Positions 41,786 through 51,700 of a stretch of DNA of 64,000 nt are shown here, one piece after another (position 1 is the stretch's first letter; each line of letters starts with the position of its first letter). The stretch lies in the NCBI RefSeq assembly GCF_002831645.1, contig NZ_CP025117.1:937514-1001513 (forward strand). The letters run 5' to 3'. Below the pieces are notes generated by a model. The model made no database searches, had not been told where the DNA came from, and was given only the letters and a program-made list of their open reading frames with translations. Source of the DNA: Olleya sp. Bg11-27 (GTDB lineage Bacteria > Bacteroidota > Bacteroidia > Flavobacteriales > Flavobacteriaceae). A program made the translations under genes and the position numbers.

Positions 41786-42060
41786 AACTCGTTATATGGA
41801 GACCTTTGTTCCATATATCCCGTTAATATTGTGGGATATCCGCTACTTTAGTTCTTGTTTTAATATTTGAAAAACGAAGCTACAATTTATAAAGTAGGCT
41901 TACAATACGTATAACTACGTGTTTTTATCAGAACAATCTGGTTCCTAAAAGTTAGAGAATCTGGTTATGGTCAAATTACGGGAGTCGTCGTTTGGGTAAA
42001 ATAAAGGCATAAAAAAGCACAAACCTAAGCTTGTGTTTTGGTGTAGTATGTAATAGTTTT
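41786..42060. repeat. composite palindromic repeat, copy 6 (right edge of the array)
   Basis: AACTCGTTATATGGAGACC, degenerate palindrome AATACGTATAACTACGTGTT (41904-41923), degraded TTCCTAAAAG...TTGGGTAA, and the ACACAA...TTGTG stem. No cassette is seen further right until 57.8 kb. 42061-42230 holds no gene. Confidence 0.7.
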
Positions 42061-42242
42061 TGCTCTTTATTTTATGACGGGTTTTGGTGTGTTAATAGGG
42101 TTGTAATTACTTGTTTTAAAGCAGTACATGTATTTGGTGCCACTTTTTATTTTGATAGAACTTGAAATACAAAACTTTAAATTTTAGCATTTCTATACAC
42201 CATATTGTCAGTTTTCTTTTTGAAAAAGCCTTATTTTTATTT

Positions 42243-42256
42243 AGAACAATCGTTCT
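42243..42256. promoter_or_regulatory. TetR-type operator 1 (AGAACAATCGTTCT)
   Basis: Palindrome upstream of the SDR gene, related to the operators at 42278 and 43095 (shared GAAC..GTTC halves). Confidence 0.6.
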
Positions 42257-42277
42257 GTTATTGTTATGTTTGTATAG

Positions 42278-42293
42278 CAGAACGTCCGTTCTG
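42278..42293. promoter_or_regulatory. TetR-type operator 2 (CAGAACGTCCGTTCTG)
   Basis: 16-nt palindrome with arms CAGAACG and CGTTCTG, 31 nt upstream of the SDR start. Confidence 0.65.
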
Positions 42294-42323
42294 TTATTTT
42301 TAATAATTTAAATAAATAAAGAT

Positions 42324-43079
42324 ATGAGTAAATTAAATGGAAAAATAGCTGTCGTAACCGGTGGAAATAGTGGTATTGGTTATGCAACTGCTAAAGAATT
42401 AAAAAGTCAAGGGGCAACTGTTGTCATTACAGGTAGACAATCGGAAAAAGTTGAATTAGCAGCTCAAGAGTTGGGTGTTAGAGGAATTGTTGCTGATGTT
42501 AAAAGTCTTTCGGCAATAGATGATTTGGTTTTAGAGGTGAAATCAGAATTCGGAAAAGTTGATATCTTATTCGTCAATGCTGGTATTTTTCAGCCTGCAC
42601 CAGTTGGTCAGATAAGTGAAGACATGTTTGATCACCAGATGGGTATAAATTTTAAGGGTGCTTTATTTACGACCGAAAAGTTTTTACCCATTCTAAATGA
42701 TGGTGCTTCAGTCATTAATTTGTCTTCTGTTAATGCTTATACTGGAATGCCAAATACAGCTGTTTATGCTGCTTCAAAAGCGGCTTTAAACGCTTACACA
42801 CGAACAGCTGCCACTGAATTAGCACCAAGGAAAATCAGAGTTAATTCTGTAAATCCAGGTCCAGTTTCAACACCAATCTTTGAAAAAACAGGAATGGATG
42901 AGGAACAGTTAAATGGGTTTGCACAAGCAATGCAAAACCGTATTCCATTAAAACGATTTGGCCAGCCCGAAGATATAGCAAAATTGGTATCGTTTTTAGC
43001 CTCTGACGATGCTTCTTTTATAACAGGAAGTGAATATAATATTGATGGTGGCATCAATATTAATCCACTTTTGAACTAA
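42324..43079 (+). CDS. SDR-family oxidoreductase
   Basis: 251 aa, classical short-chain dehydrogenase. NADP(H)-binding TGGNSGIGYA (about residues 12-21), NAG motif in LFVNAGIFQP, catalytic Ser in NLSSVNAYTG, YAASK catalytic Tyr-Lys, and the closing GSEYNIDGG. The substrate is unknown. Such genes beside a TetR regulator are usually induced by a small molecule. Two palindromic operators lie directly upstream and one between this gene and the regulator, so repression by the neighbouring TetR protein is likely. Confidence 0.92.
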   Translation: MSKLNGKIAVVTGGNSGIGYATAKELKSQGATVVITGRQSEKVELAAQELGVRGIVADVKSLSAIDDLVLEVKSEFGKVDILFVNAGIFQPAPVGQISEDMFDHQMGINFKGALFTTEKFLPILNDGASVINLSSVNAYTGMPNTAVYAASKAALNAYTRTAATELAPRKIRVNSVNPGPVSTPIFEKTGMDEEQLNGFAQAMQNRIPLKRFGQPEDIAKLVSFLASDDASFITGSEYNIDGGININPLLN

Positions 43080-43094
43080 TTTTTTTAAATATAT

Positions 43095-43112
43095 TTGGAA
43101 CGATAGTTCCAA
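43095..43112. promoter_or_regulatory. TetR-type operator 3 (TTGGAACGATAGTTCCAA)
   Basis: 7-bp arms TTGGAAC and GTTCCAA around GATA, between the SDR stop and the regulator start. Suggests autoregulation. Confidence 0.6.
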
Positions 43113-43157
43113 TAAATTACTTTTGTGGAAGCGATTATCGCTTCCACATTTTTTTAT

Positions 43158-43739
43158 ATGCCAAGAGTAAAGTTATTTGATGAAAATGAAGTCTTAACCA
43201 AAGCAATGCATTTGTTTTGGAAACAAGGGTATGCCGCTACATCTGTCCAAGATTTAGTTAATTGTCTGGGTATTAATCGCGCCAGTATTTATGATACTTT
43301 TGGAGGTAAAGCGCAACTTTTTAAAAAAGCTTTTGAACTTTACCGTAATATAAATCTTGAAGGAGTGATTCGTTTTTTTGAAAATCAACCGGATGTAAAA
43401 ATCGGGTTTTCAGAGCTTTTTCAAAAAGCTATTCAAGACGATGTACTTGATAAAGATAATAAGGGTTGCTTTGTCGTAAATACAACGACAGAACTTGTTC
43501 CAAATGATAAAAGTCTTTTAGTCATTTTGGAAAAAAACAAACAAGATTTTGAGAAGGTATTCTATAAGTATCTTAAAAAAGGTCAAGAAAGTGGTCAATT
43601 AAAAACAACGCATGATTTAAAGGCTATCGCAACTCTATTTTATACTTTATATAATGGTATTCGCGTGGTTTCGAAAACACGTCCGAGTAAAAAAGAGTCG
43701 TCTGATTCTATTACAATAGCTTTATCATTATTAGATTGA
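43158..43739 (+). CDS. TetR/AcrR-family transcriptional regulator
   Basis: 193 aa from the ATG at 43158. A longer ORF start at 43125 adds 11 residues that do not fit the family. N-terminal TetR helix-turn-helix: VKLFDENEVLTKAMHLFWKQGYAATSVQDLVNCLGINRASIYDTFGGKAQLFKKAFELY. The C-terminal ligand domain has CFVVNTTTEL and a final helical dimerisation part, as in the TetR_C_16/YcdC-like group. It likely controls itself and the SDR gene through the GAAC..GTTC palindromes. Confidence 0.92.
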   Translation: MPRVKLFDENEVLTKAMHLFWKQGYAATSVQDLVNCLGINRASIYDTFGGKAQLFKKAFELYRNINLEGVIRFFENQPDVKIGFSELFQKAIQDDVLDKDNKGCFVVNTTTELVPNDKSLLVILEKNKQDFEKVFYKYLKKGQESGQLKTTHDLKAIATLFYTLYNGIRVVSKTRPSKKESSDSITIALSLLD

Positions 43740-43834
43740 GCAATGGTTGGATAAATGGTATTGTGTAAGAAAAGTAGAACTCTGATAAGTACTGTGTTTT
43801 AAGTAAGCGCTGAATTTAAAAATGTAATGATTTT

Positions 43835-43862
43835 AAAAACACAAACCTAAGCTTGTGTTTTT
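43835..43862. terminator. bidirectional-type terminator
   Basis: AAAAACACAA, an 8-nt loop (ACCTAAGC), TTGTGTTTTT. The same stem ends the composite repeats. It separates the tetR gene from the convergent 43947 gene. Confidence 0.65.
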
Positions 43863-43946
43863 ATAAGTATTTAAAACAGTTATCGACAGCTTGCGCAATG
43901 TGCCCTCGTTAAAACCATCAAGGCACCATTTTCTTTATTATTTTTG

Positions 43947-44927
43947 CTAGTTATCAGTTTTAGACTTTGTTGTCAGAAGAGTATTGGTCATAACAGTAAC
44001 GCTTCCTGAGATAACAATAATTAATGCTGGATATATTGATACTTGGGGATTTGAATGAAAAAATGTAGTGACTGTATAAGCTAGAGCGATTACTATAATG
44101 GCAAATAATAGAATCTTAAATTTTTTAAGGTTTATACTTAAAAATATACTTACCACAAAGCTTAAGGTTAACAGTGTTTTTATCCCATAGAGAAGAATAT
44201 GGTCGATGTTTTGAATGTTAGATCGGTAGGACGTTCTGTTTTGTGTTTGATTGGCGATTTCTCTGGTGATATCAATAGGAGAGTTTAAGAGTAGGCAGAA
44301 TGCTAAAAGTAGAAAAATAATAACAGAAGAGCCTTTCCATATTTTAACATCATTTTCTTTAATTTTTTTTAGAATTGACTTTGGATTTTCTTGACCGCTT
44401 TTTATCGCATTAATTAATAATTGTGCACTTGAAAAAGGAGTGTCCGAAGCTGTTTTGTAAAGGCTAAACGTTATAATACCAATAATAGCAAACAGAAGTG
44501 ATACTGGTGATTTTGCCGTCATGGAGGTCATTAAAAATAACACGAAAAGTATGATCATTATTGTTTTTACATGTTTATTGATATACCCTCTGTTGATAAT
44601 GGTATTTGTACCTATAAAAAGCAAGGTGATCATCAAAAATGGTTTAAATACCCACTCGTTTAATCTGAAAATATCACCGCTGGACCTAAACCTATAATTA
44701 AAACTGCCAAAAGTCCCTTTTATACTAAATCCTATAAATATGGCAAGTGCTACCATTATAACTCCCAAAATAGTACCACGCCATTCTGATTTAAAAGCGT
44801 AGTTGTCAAATTCTGTTTTTATTTCATTTTCGGAGTACCCTTTTTTAAGAAGGTTTTCCATGATTTCGTATCTGTTTTTAGTGACATATTCAAAATGTTT
44901 GATGTCTTTTAGTAGTTGTTCGTTCAT
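43947..44927 (-). CDS. multi-pass membrane protein, unknown
   Basis: 326 aa. An N-terminal cytoplasmic helical segment (LLKDIKHFEYVTKNRYEIMENLLKKGYSENEIKTEFDNYAF), then about eight or nine hydrophobic helices (GVIMVALAIFIGFSI, FLMITLLFIGTNTII, TIMIILFVLFLM, LLFAIIGIITFSLY, SSVIIFLLLAFCLLL, TLLTLSFVVSIFLSI, ILLFAIIVIALAYTVTTFF, YPALIIVISGSVTVMTN). No family motif. Next to another membrane-tethered unknown gene on the same strand. Confidence 0.55.
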   Translation of the reverse strand: MNEQLLKDIKHFEYVTKNRYEIMENLLKKGYSENEIKTEFDNYAFKSEWRGTILGVIMVALAIFIGFSIKGTFGSFNYRFRSSGDIFRLNEWVFKPFLMITLLFIGTNTIINRGYINKHVKTIMIILFVLFLMTSMTAKSPVSLLFAIIGIITFSLYKTASDTPFSSAQLLINAIKSGQENPKSILKKIKENDVKIWKGSSVIIFLLLAFCLLLNSPIDITREIANQTQNRTSYRSNIQNIDHILLYGIKTLLTLSFVVSIFLSINLKKFKILLFAIIVIALAYTVTTFFHSNPQVSIYPALIIVISGSVTVMTNTLLTTKSKTDN

Positions 44928-45016
44928 TGATTTTTGATTTTTGATATTGAGGTGAGATTTCTAAAGGGTATTTGCTTGGTTGATAAGCATTTTAAAAAAA
45001 AAATGTTTGTCAGGTT

Positions 45017-46006
45017 TTAAGTTCTGAATTGAGCAATAGTAGCATCCAAACCAAGCTCTCCATAATCGGCTAAAATTAGTAATTCCTTGATTAGAGTTTC
45101 AATTTTAATATTTAATACAAAAAGTGTTTTAGTAGGAGAAAGAACAGTGGTAAATATATATTTAATGGCTTTACTTGTATATTCTTTTTTACAATCTTGG
45201 AATTTTTGCTTGATGTATATATTAGATTTTTCCATGTCGCTTTGATTAATAAAGTCAATGACATCAGATAGTGGTTTATAATCTTTGCTTTCTGTTTTTA
45301 CAAACTCATTAATTAAATGATCAATGTCAAGATTATTTTGGATTTTTTTCATTAAAACAAGGATTGCTATAATGGTTTCAAAGAGTAACAACTCATTACC
45401 CTCAATATTAGGGTTGTCATTGTATTTAGTGAAAGTTGTAGTGATTTTTTTATTATGTTTTTGTTCTACAACTATCTTTTTAGTGTAATCTTTGTTTTTA
45501 ACTTCAATTGTTTGAGATTCTTTAGATTTTGTTTCTTCTGTATTACGAGGTGTTTCTCTCAATATTTTTGTTAGATCAGAATGAATATTTTCGATTAAAG
45601 CTTTTTGCTCATCTAGTAACACATGTGTTTTATTGTGATTGGTGTCAATGAGGTATAAGTTGTGGCCTTTAACAAAAGATGTGGTTTTTTCAATGTTTTT
45701 AAGATCAGTAATGTTCATTTTTTTGAAATCATTTTTCAAGAAAATATTATAATAATCGCTAAACCTGATGGGGCCACTATTTACCCTTTGGTGATAAAGT
45801 ATTACGTTATTTTTAATTTCAAATTGAACAATCTCTTCATTTTTTTTGTAGAAATAAAAGCCTAAAATTAAAGTAAGGATGAAAATGATGATAAAAAAAA
45901 GATAGGACGTTAAAAAAAATCCAATGCACATCATTATTGAGGACACAAAATAAATATATGAGGTCCTTTTCATTTTTTTATTACTGAAATAATATTTCTT
46001 ATTCAT
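45017..46006 (-). CDS. membrane-anchored protein, unknown
   Basis: 329 aa. Two N-terminal helices (about 14-52, YIYFVSSIMMCIGFFLTSYLFFIIIFILTLILGFYFY), a small PH-like beta part (VQFEIKNNVILYHQRVNSGPIRFSDYYNIFL ...), a low-complexity lysine-rich linker around 150-200, and a helical C-terminal domain (LLLFETIIAILVLMKKIQNNLDIDHLINEFVKTE ... TLFVLNIKIETLIKELLILADYGELGLD) that resembles TerB-like helical bundles. Not otherwise recognised. Confidence 0.5.
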   Translation of the reverse strand: MNKKYYFSNKKMKRTSYIYFVSSIMMCIGFFLTSYLFFIIIFILTLILGFYFYKKNEEIVQFEIKNNVILYHQRVNSGPIRFSDYYNIFLKNDFKKMNITDLKNIEKTTSFVKGHNLYLIDTNHNKTHVLLDEQKALIENIHSDLTKILRETPRNTEETKSKESQTIEVKNKDYTKKIVVEQKHNKKITTTFTKYNDNPNIEGNELLLFETIIAILVLMKKIQNNLDIDHLINEFVKTESKDYKPLSDVIDFINQSDMEKSNIYIKQKFQDCKKEYTSKAIKYIFTTVLSPTKTLFVLNIKIETLIKELLILADYGELGLDATIAQFRT

Positions 46007-46039
46007 GGTGATTAGGTTGTGATACGCTATTTATAATAG

Positions 46040-47242
46040 TTATTTTACGTCGTGTTCAAATTTAAAAGATTGATTGCCATTAGTGACAACAATAGTATGT
46101 AGCCCTTTTTGTAAAGCTAAGATGCTTTTTTTTGTTTTGCTTTCCACTTCTGTGATGTCAATAGGAATAGCCGTATGGATGTCATCTGCTTTTTTGAAAG
46201 CTAAAATCATAATTGGATAATCAATTTCAATATCAAATAGTGGTACCGAAACATGTTTGTTTTTATTATTAAAAAGCCAATTTGGTCTGTTGTCAATATA
46301 GGTTGTTTTAGGATGAAATATAGCAATATCAGCCCATCCATTTCCCCGTTCATATCTTAAAGGATTGTGCTCTTGGTCAATTAATACAGAAGATTCTTCA
46401 ATGTTTAGAGCTTTATACAATGGGCGATTAAATTCAGGTTTACTTCTTTCGGCGTAGTAGGTTTGATTAATCGTTAAGGGATTTATTCCTGTGTATTCGG
46501 TCAATCGTCCAGCCATTGCTTTTTCCCAATAACTATGAGTTCCCTCAAGTACATGATCATAACCACAATGAATTAGAAACTTTTCGTTTGGTCTCGATTC
46601 TATTACTTTTTGAATGTTTTTGGCTTGATCTATTTCTCTTGGTTTTCCACTTTCGTTGCCGGTAGTCTCATAAGCAAACATAGTATAACCAATATCTAAG
46701 GCGGTTCGAATTAAGTTTCCAAATTGCGGGTCTTTTGAATAATAACCAGTTTTTTTAATGGGATATTTTCGATTGTTTAGAGCCGCATTTAGACTATCAT
46801 TATTTGTTAATGTTTCTAGACCTAGATTTGTATACCCATTATGATACAGGTCTTTAAGAAGTGTTTTTGTAAAAACACGGTGCAACGAATTGTGATGTGC
46901 TTCGTTTATTATGACTATTTGATTGTCCTTTGCTTTTTCAATGATGTAATCGGAGGCTTTAACAATTTTATATTTTGAGTGTATTGAATCTATTTGTTCT
47001 TGCGAGAAGTTTTTTTCTTTTCCTCCCATCAAATCCCAATGTATTAAGGCATTTTTATAATCTCCTTTTAAGGCGAAATCTGTGCCTGATTGCTGATATT
47101 CTTTAGTGAGGGAGGCTTCGTTTTCAATATCTGATGAAAATTTATAGTTAGTATTGAAATCAATTTTTTCGACGCTTCTTTTTTCTTTTTGACAAGCGTT
47201 TAATAAAAGAACAATTGTTATCAAGTAGGCTATTTTTTTCAT
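46040..47242 (-). CDS. lipoprotein, erythromycin-esterase/ChaN-like fold
   Basis: 400 aa. Lipobox LNAC (MKKIAYLITIVLLLNACQKEK). Central region with QIVIINEAHHNSLHRVFTKTLLKDLYHNGYTNLGLETLT (a GE.H-type motif), YTMFAYETTGNESGKPREIDQAKNI and EKFLIHCGYDHVLEGTHSYWEKAMAGRL, the layout of EreA/ChaN-like (Tiki superfamily) metal-binding proteins. A C-terminal beta part ends SKTKKSILALQKGLHTIVVTNGNQSFKFEHDVK. The substrate is unknown. A piece of a second copy of this C-terminus lies at 48604. Confidence 0.6.
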   Translation of the reverse strand: MKKIAYLITIVLLLNACQKEKRSVEKIDFNTNYKFSSDIENEASLTKEYQQSGTDFALKGDYKNALIHWDLMGGKEKNFSQEQIDSIHSKYKIVKASDYIIEKAKDNQIVIINEAHHNSLHRVFTKTLLKDLYHNGYTNLGLETLTNNDSLNAALNNRKYPIKKTGYYSKDPQFGNLIRTALDIGYTMFAYETTGNESGKPREIDQAKNIQKVIESRPNEKFLIHCGYDHVLEGTHSYWEKAMAGRLTEYTGINPLTINQTYYAERSKPEFNRPLYKALNIEESSVLIDQEHNPLRYERGNGWADIAIFHPKTTYIDNRPNWLFNNKNKHVSVPLFDIEIDYPIMILAFKKADDIHTAIPIDITEVESKTKKSILALQKGLHTIVVTNGNQSFKFEHDVK

Positions 47243-47525
47243 AATTATTGGTATGGCTTAGGTTGTGTTTAGTAGCGATGTTTAAGACTGTAATTTAGGG
47301 AATAAAATATAAGTATTGGATTTTGATAAGTAGGGTTTGCCATATATAGGATAATGTCTAGATAAACGGCCTTATCCTAATTGATGTAATATGAAATTGT
47401 GATTTTATTGAGTACTCTATTATTTGGGAAGACGTAAAGTGCTTTTTTTTGAAATATTTAAAATTAAAAGTAGTAGCGTCTAAGTTGTAGTTTTTTTTTG
47501 TACAACTACATACCGGGATATGTGT

Positions 47526-48395
47526 TTATTTTTTAACTTTTTCGAGTAATTGGCTTAATGTTATTTTAGAAAGTTTAAAATTTGCTATGGCGAGATTTCT
47601 GATTTTTTCAATAGGGGCAACAGTGGTTATTTCATTTTCAAAATTCATGAAATCTCCCTGGGAATTATTTAGTAATTTGTTGCCATCGGGAGCAGGTAAA
47701 TTTCCTATATAAAAAAAAGTTTTAGGTAATATTTCAAAAAAAGATTGCTTAGTTTTCTCACGATAATTTAGATTAGTTATGTTTCCTTGATATTCATATT
47801 TCCCCCATTCCGCACCTAATTTACTTAAACCATAGAGTTTGCTATTAGAAAACTGGTCCAACGAAGGACATTTGTCACTTTCGAAATCCATTATAAAGAA
47901 ATCAATTCTTCCTTCATTTTTTTTATGTTTAGAATTAGTCAGGTAAATACCGATATGTTTGTTATCTATGTTTTTATAGGAGAAACACATTCCTGCTTTA
48001 TATAATGTATCAACTGGAGCTTCTTTTTTTCTTCTTATAGCCTTTTTTTTGTCTGTAGAAATTTTAATTAAAAATTGTTCTAAGTATTTCTGGCGTTTTT
48101 TTAAAAAAGTGTCATCTGCTTCAAGCTTAATATTTAATTTGATATCTTCTTTAGTTTCTATTATTTTATTAATTTCATTTAGTGTGCTTTTTGATAATAC
48201 TTTGCATTCCCAGCAAGCTAAGGCTAAACCTAGCCAAGCGTTTGTTCTTTCATATTTGAATATATCTGAATTTTCTTTTAAGATTAACTGTTCTAAATCT
48301 CTTGGATTTGCGCCTTTATTATAGTAAGTTATAAAGCTATCTCTAATTTGACACGAAGTATCATTTCCTAATATTGTTGCAGACCAAGTTCCCAT
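47526..48395 (-). CDS. DUF4259-like protein
   Basis: 289 aa, cytosolic. The start MGTWSATILGNDTSCQIRDSFITYYNKG is the typical DUF4259 opening (MGtW....f.nD...d). Next come WLGLALACWECKVLSKSTLNEI and a longer unknown second half with YGLSKLGAEWGKYEYQGNI. Such proteins occur in polymorphic-toxin immunity loci, but a role here is unproven. 283 nt of AT-rich spacer without a gene separates it from the lipoprotein gene. Confidence 0.45.
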   Translation of the reverse strand: MGTWSATILGNDTSCQIRDSFITYYNKGANPRDLEQLILKENSDIFKYERTNAWLGLALACWECKVLSKSTLNEINKIIETKEDIKLNIKLEADDTFLKKRQKYLEQFLIKISTDKKKAIRRKKEAPVDTLYKAGMCFSYKNIDNKHIGIYLTNSKHKKNEGRIDFFIMDFESDKCPSLDQFSNSKLYGLSKLGAEWGKYEYQGNITNLNYREKTKQSFFEILPKTFFYIGNLPAPDGNKLLNNSQGDFMNFENEITTVAPIEKIRNLAIANFKLSKITLSQLLEKVKK

Positions 48396-48603
48396 TTTTT
48401 ATTTATTTCAGTTTTTTAATGCTACACAACTTGCTGTTTAGCGACTAAAGCATTTCTGTGTTTTTAATCAACCACACGAAGCTACGGTTAACAATACAAA
48501 CGGACAAAACGTAGCAGGACTTATTTTTTTGCTCAATTTTGATACTGTATTTTGTTTTTGGACTTTTTCTTTAACTTTTAGTGCGCCAAGTATAAACATA
48601 GTC
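48396..48603. repeat. spacer with degenerate composite-repeat fragment
   Basis: 48477-48515 resembles the middle of the composite repeat (ACACGAAGCTAC...TTAACAATACAAAC...AAACGTAG). No gene. Confidence 0.45.
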
Positions 48604-48685
48604 CTATTTTAAGCCGTGTTCAAATTTAAAAGTTTGATTGCCACTATTGAAAATAATAGTATGTAACCCTGTTTTTAAACATGAA
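48604..48685 (-). pseudogene. C-terminal fragment of an EreA-like lipoprotein
   Basis: Minus-strand reading ...LKTGLHTIIFNSGNQTFKFEHGLK-stop matches the end of the lipoprotein at 46040 (LQKGLHTIVVTNGNQSFKFEHDVK). About 27 codons remain. Looks like the scar of a duplicated and deleted gene. Confidence 0.65.
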
Positions 48686-48695
48686 ATTAATAAAA

Positions 48696-48729
48696 AAAGC
48701 GGAATACCAAAGAAAAGGTATTCCGCTTT
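48696..48729 (-). terminator. terminator of the GH5/beta-helix gene
   Basis: AAAGCGGAATACC (48696-48708) pairs perfectly with GGTATTCCGCTTT (48717-48729), 45 nt beyond the stop codon of the 48775 gene. Confidence 0.8.
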
Positions 48730-48774
48730 AAGCGTTTTAAATTTTAGTCTATTATAAATAGTGTTTTATGAAAA

Positions 48775-51700
48775 CTATTTTTTCACAAATAGGGAGTGTT
48801 TTTTAGATTTTGTACCTGTAATTATTATAACATAAGTTCCTGACGTAATTTTAGATATATTTAATTTTAACAATGTACTATCTTCATTTTGATCGAGTAA
48901 TAGTTTGCCTTGTAAATCATAAACCTTAACTGATACAAGGTTTTCATTTTTGGCACTTATAAAAATATGGTCGTCTACTGCAGGATTAGGAAAAAGTTTA
49001 AGATTAATACTCGAATCGTCATTAATTTTAATGGTTTCATTACGTTGGGTGCTGCGCATCATATTGCAAGTGGGAGCAGTAGTATCGTTGCTAAAGTATA
49101 ACGTAAAATTATTAGTTTTGGATACCATAACAAAATTACCGTTATCTGATGTTACCCAGTAGTCGCCATCTAAATTAGGAATTAAACTATTACTAATAGA
49201 CAGTTCAGGATTTGCATTTTGAAACTGGAAGGTAATCTTAGGTTTTAAATTTATGTAATAATCTGGAATACCATTATCTGTGAGTATTGAAAATTGATAT
49301 AACCCATTGTATTCTGAAATCCAATTGATAGTAAATGTTCTTAAATTACTTAACGAAGGCCCGCCAGTCCCTAATACATAAACGTTAGAGAATTGTTTAG
49401 CGTTAAAATTTTCTAAGCCATTTTGCGAAGGGGTATTAAAATTACAAGATTCAGACGGGTTTTGTTCCGCTATTACTGTTAACGTAAATTGCGTTTCGCT
49501 GGAAGCGCCCTCATTATCTGTTGCGACAGCTTTAAAAATATAAGTGCCTTCTAAAAGACCATTAAGTTCTTCTGTGTTTGGAGATTCAGAATGTCCCCAT
49601 TTATATGTAGTAACATTTATTTGCCTAACTAAATTGTTATCTATAAATAGTTTTACATTGTCGATAGTGCCATCAGTATCATTGGCTATAACTTCAATTT
49701 GTAAATTATAACCTTCTACTAAAGTGATGTCATTAACAGGAGATTGAAAACTTAGCGTTGGGGCTTCATTGGTGCCAGCAACAGGGATACAGGGTTCTAT
49801 ATTCCAAACGGGACAAGATGGAGTAACAACATTTTCTGTACCATCACTTATTGGGAAATCTAGAGAACTAGGGTTTCTAATATTATCCCAAACATGTGTT
49901 TGTTCTGGAGATCCTTGCTTTTTACGAGCGGTTGAAATTTCTGAAGCTCTATTACCAAGATTAAATGTATTGTTGAATATCGCATTTCTGTAACCTGTAT
50001 TAAAACCAGTACCTCTGTCTAAAAAATCTATTCCAGTATTTATTACACTAGAACCATCAACATTAAAGGTGTTTCCGTATACAAAGCCATAGGCTCCTTT
50101 TAAATTAATAAAGGCATCCGCACTATTTATTCCTGATATCCCTTCAGCAGAGAAGATGCAATTTCTTATAATGGTATTCATTGTACCTTCTTTAATGTCT
50201 ACGCCTTCTGCAGTTACATTAGGTCCTATGACACAGTTTTCAATAGTATTATCGTTACAAGCGCTTTGGTATGTATCGTGTTGTGCTTTATCCGACCCTA
50301 CATACAAACCTTCACCAAAACCAGGTTGAGTTCTACCGGTGTTGTATATATTACAACTAGTCACTATATTATAACTAGAACCATCACGTAAGTGTATTGC
50401 TTCTTCTCCAATATCATGCACAATTAGGTTTTGTAATGTGCTATGATTAGAATTATCAAGTACAATACCTTTAGAACCTGTTGTAAACGCTATGTCTTTA
50501 ATGGCCCAATAATCGCCTTCAATACTTATAAGGTAGCCATCGGTGTAATCTAATCCATTAAATACAGGAGGGTTTGCAGCGTTAGCTCCTCTTAGTATAA
50601 TGGGGTTTGCACTGTTTCCATTAGCACTACCATAGAGGTAAACATTATGATTAAAAGCACCTTTTATTTTGTCTTCAAAATTGTAAGTTCCTGAAGCAAT
50701 TATAATTTCATCTCCAGCTTGTGCTGTTTCCATTGCATTTCTAATACATTCTATAGTGTTACATTGTGACGTTGTAGGACCTGTAGTGGTCGGTGTGTCC
50801 CAGTTTTGGATAATATTTTTTACAATCTGTCCTGAAGTAGTGAGTTGATCGTTAAGTAAACCTGATATACCTTGCCCTGCTTGAACAATCGATCCTGTTT
50901 CTGGAAAAGCTTTGTCGCTTAAAGACCAATTAGCGTGACTGATACCTTTATCTTTTAAAAAAGACATCCATGTCGTCGTGTTTTGAAGGTCTGGTGCGCC
51001 TTGACCAGTGTTTAAAATAGTACCCCATTCTGTAACAAATAAAGCAACATTATTATCTAAAGCGGTCTGTGCTACATTTCTTAAATTATCATGTGGTCTA
51101 TAGGCCGCGTAAAAATGTAAGGTATACGCTACGTTATTATCAATGATTGGGTTTCTTGAAGCGACATCAACTTCTTGAGAGTAATTACTAGTCCCTACAA
51201 TTATTAAATTATCAGGATCTTTGGAACGAATACCTGCAATTACTTGCTCTGCATAATTTTTAATGACAGGCCAACTTTGATTTATAGGTTCGTTATAAAT
51301 TTCGTACATCACATTAGGTGTATCTCCATAGAGGTTTGCCATTCTAGTAAAAAAGGCAACAGCTTCATCGGTGTATAATTCTGCTTCGTGAGTATGCCAA
51401 TCTATTATGACATATATCCCATTAGCAATAGCAGCATCAATAACTTTTCTGATTTTAGTTTCTTGTGCCTGAGGACTATCAATATAGCCTGTTCCACCAT
51501 CCCAGTTTTCTTTTACGCCCATGGCTATTCTAATAAGAGAACTATTCCAGTTTTCTACAAGAAAATCTATGGTTTCTGCATTATAATAGTCGGAGGTGTC
51601 TCCGGCATTACTCCAAAAGAGACTGTTTCCTGCGAGGCTTGTAATTTCTCCAGAAGCATTAAGGATACGATTTCCGTTAACTTGTAATCTACCATGTCTT

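Noticed and set aside
18205-42060. CRISPR array
   Set aside because: Repeats are long, few, irregularly spaced and palindromic, separated by genes; there are no spacer-sized intervals and no cas genes.
18205-42060. Prophage
   Set aside because: No capsid, terminase, portal or integrase genes are seen; the SieB-, AbiV- and Hcp-like genes alone do not make a phage.
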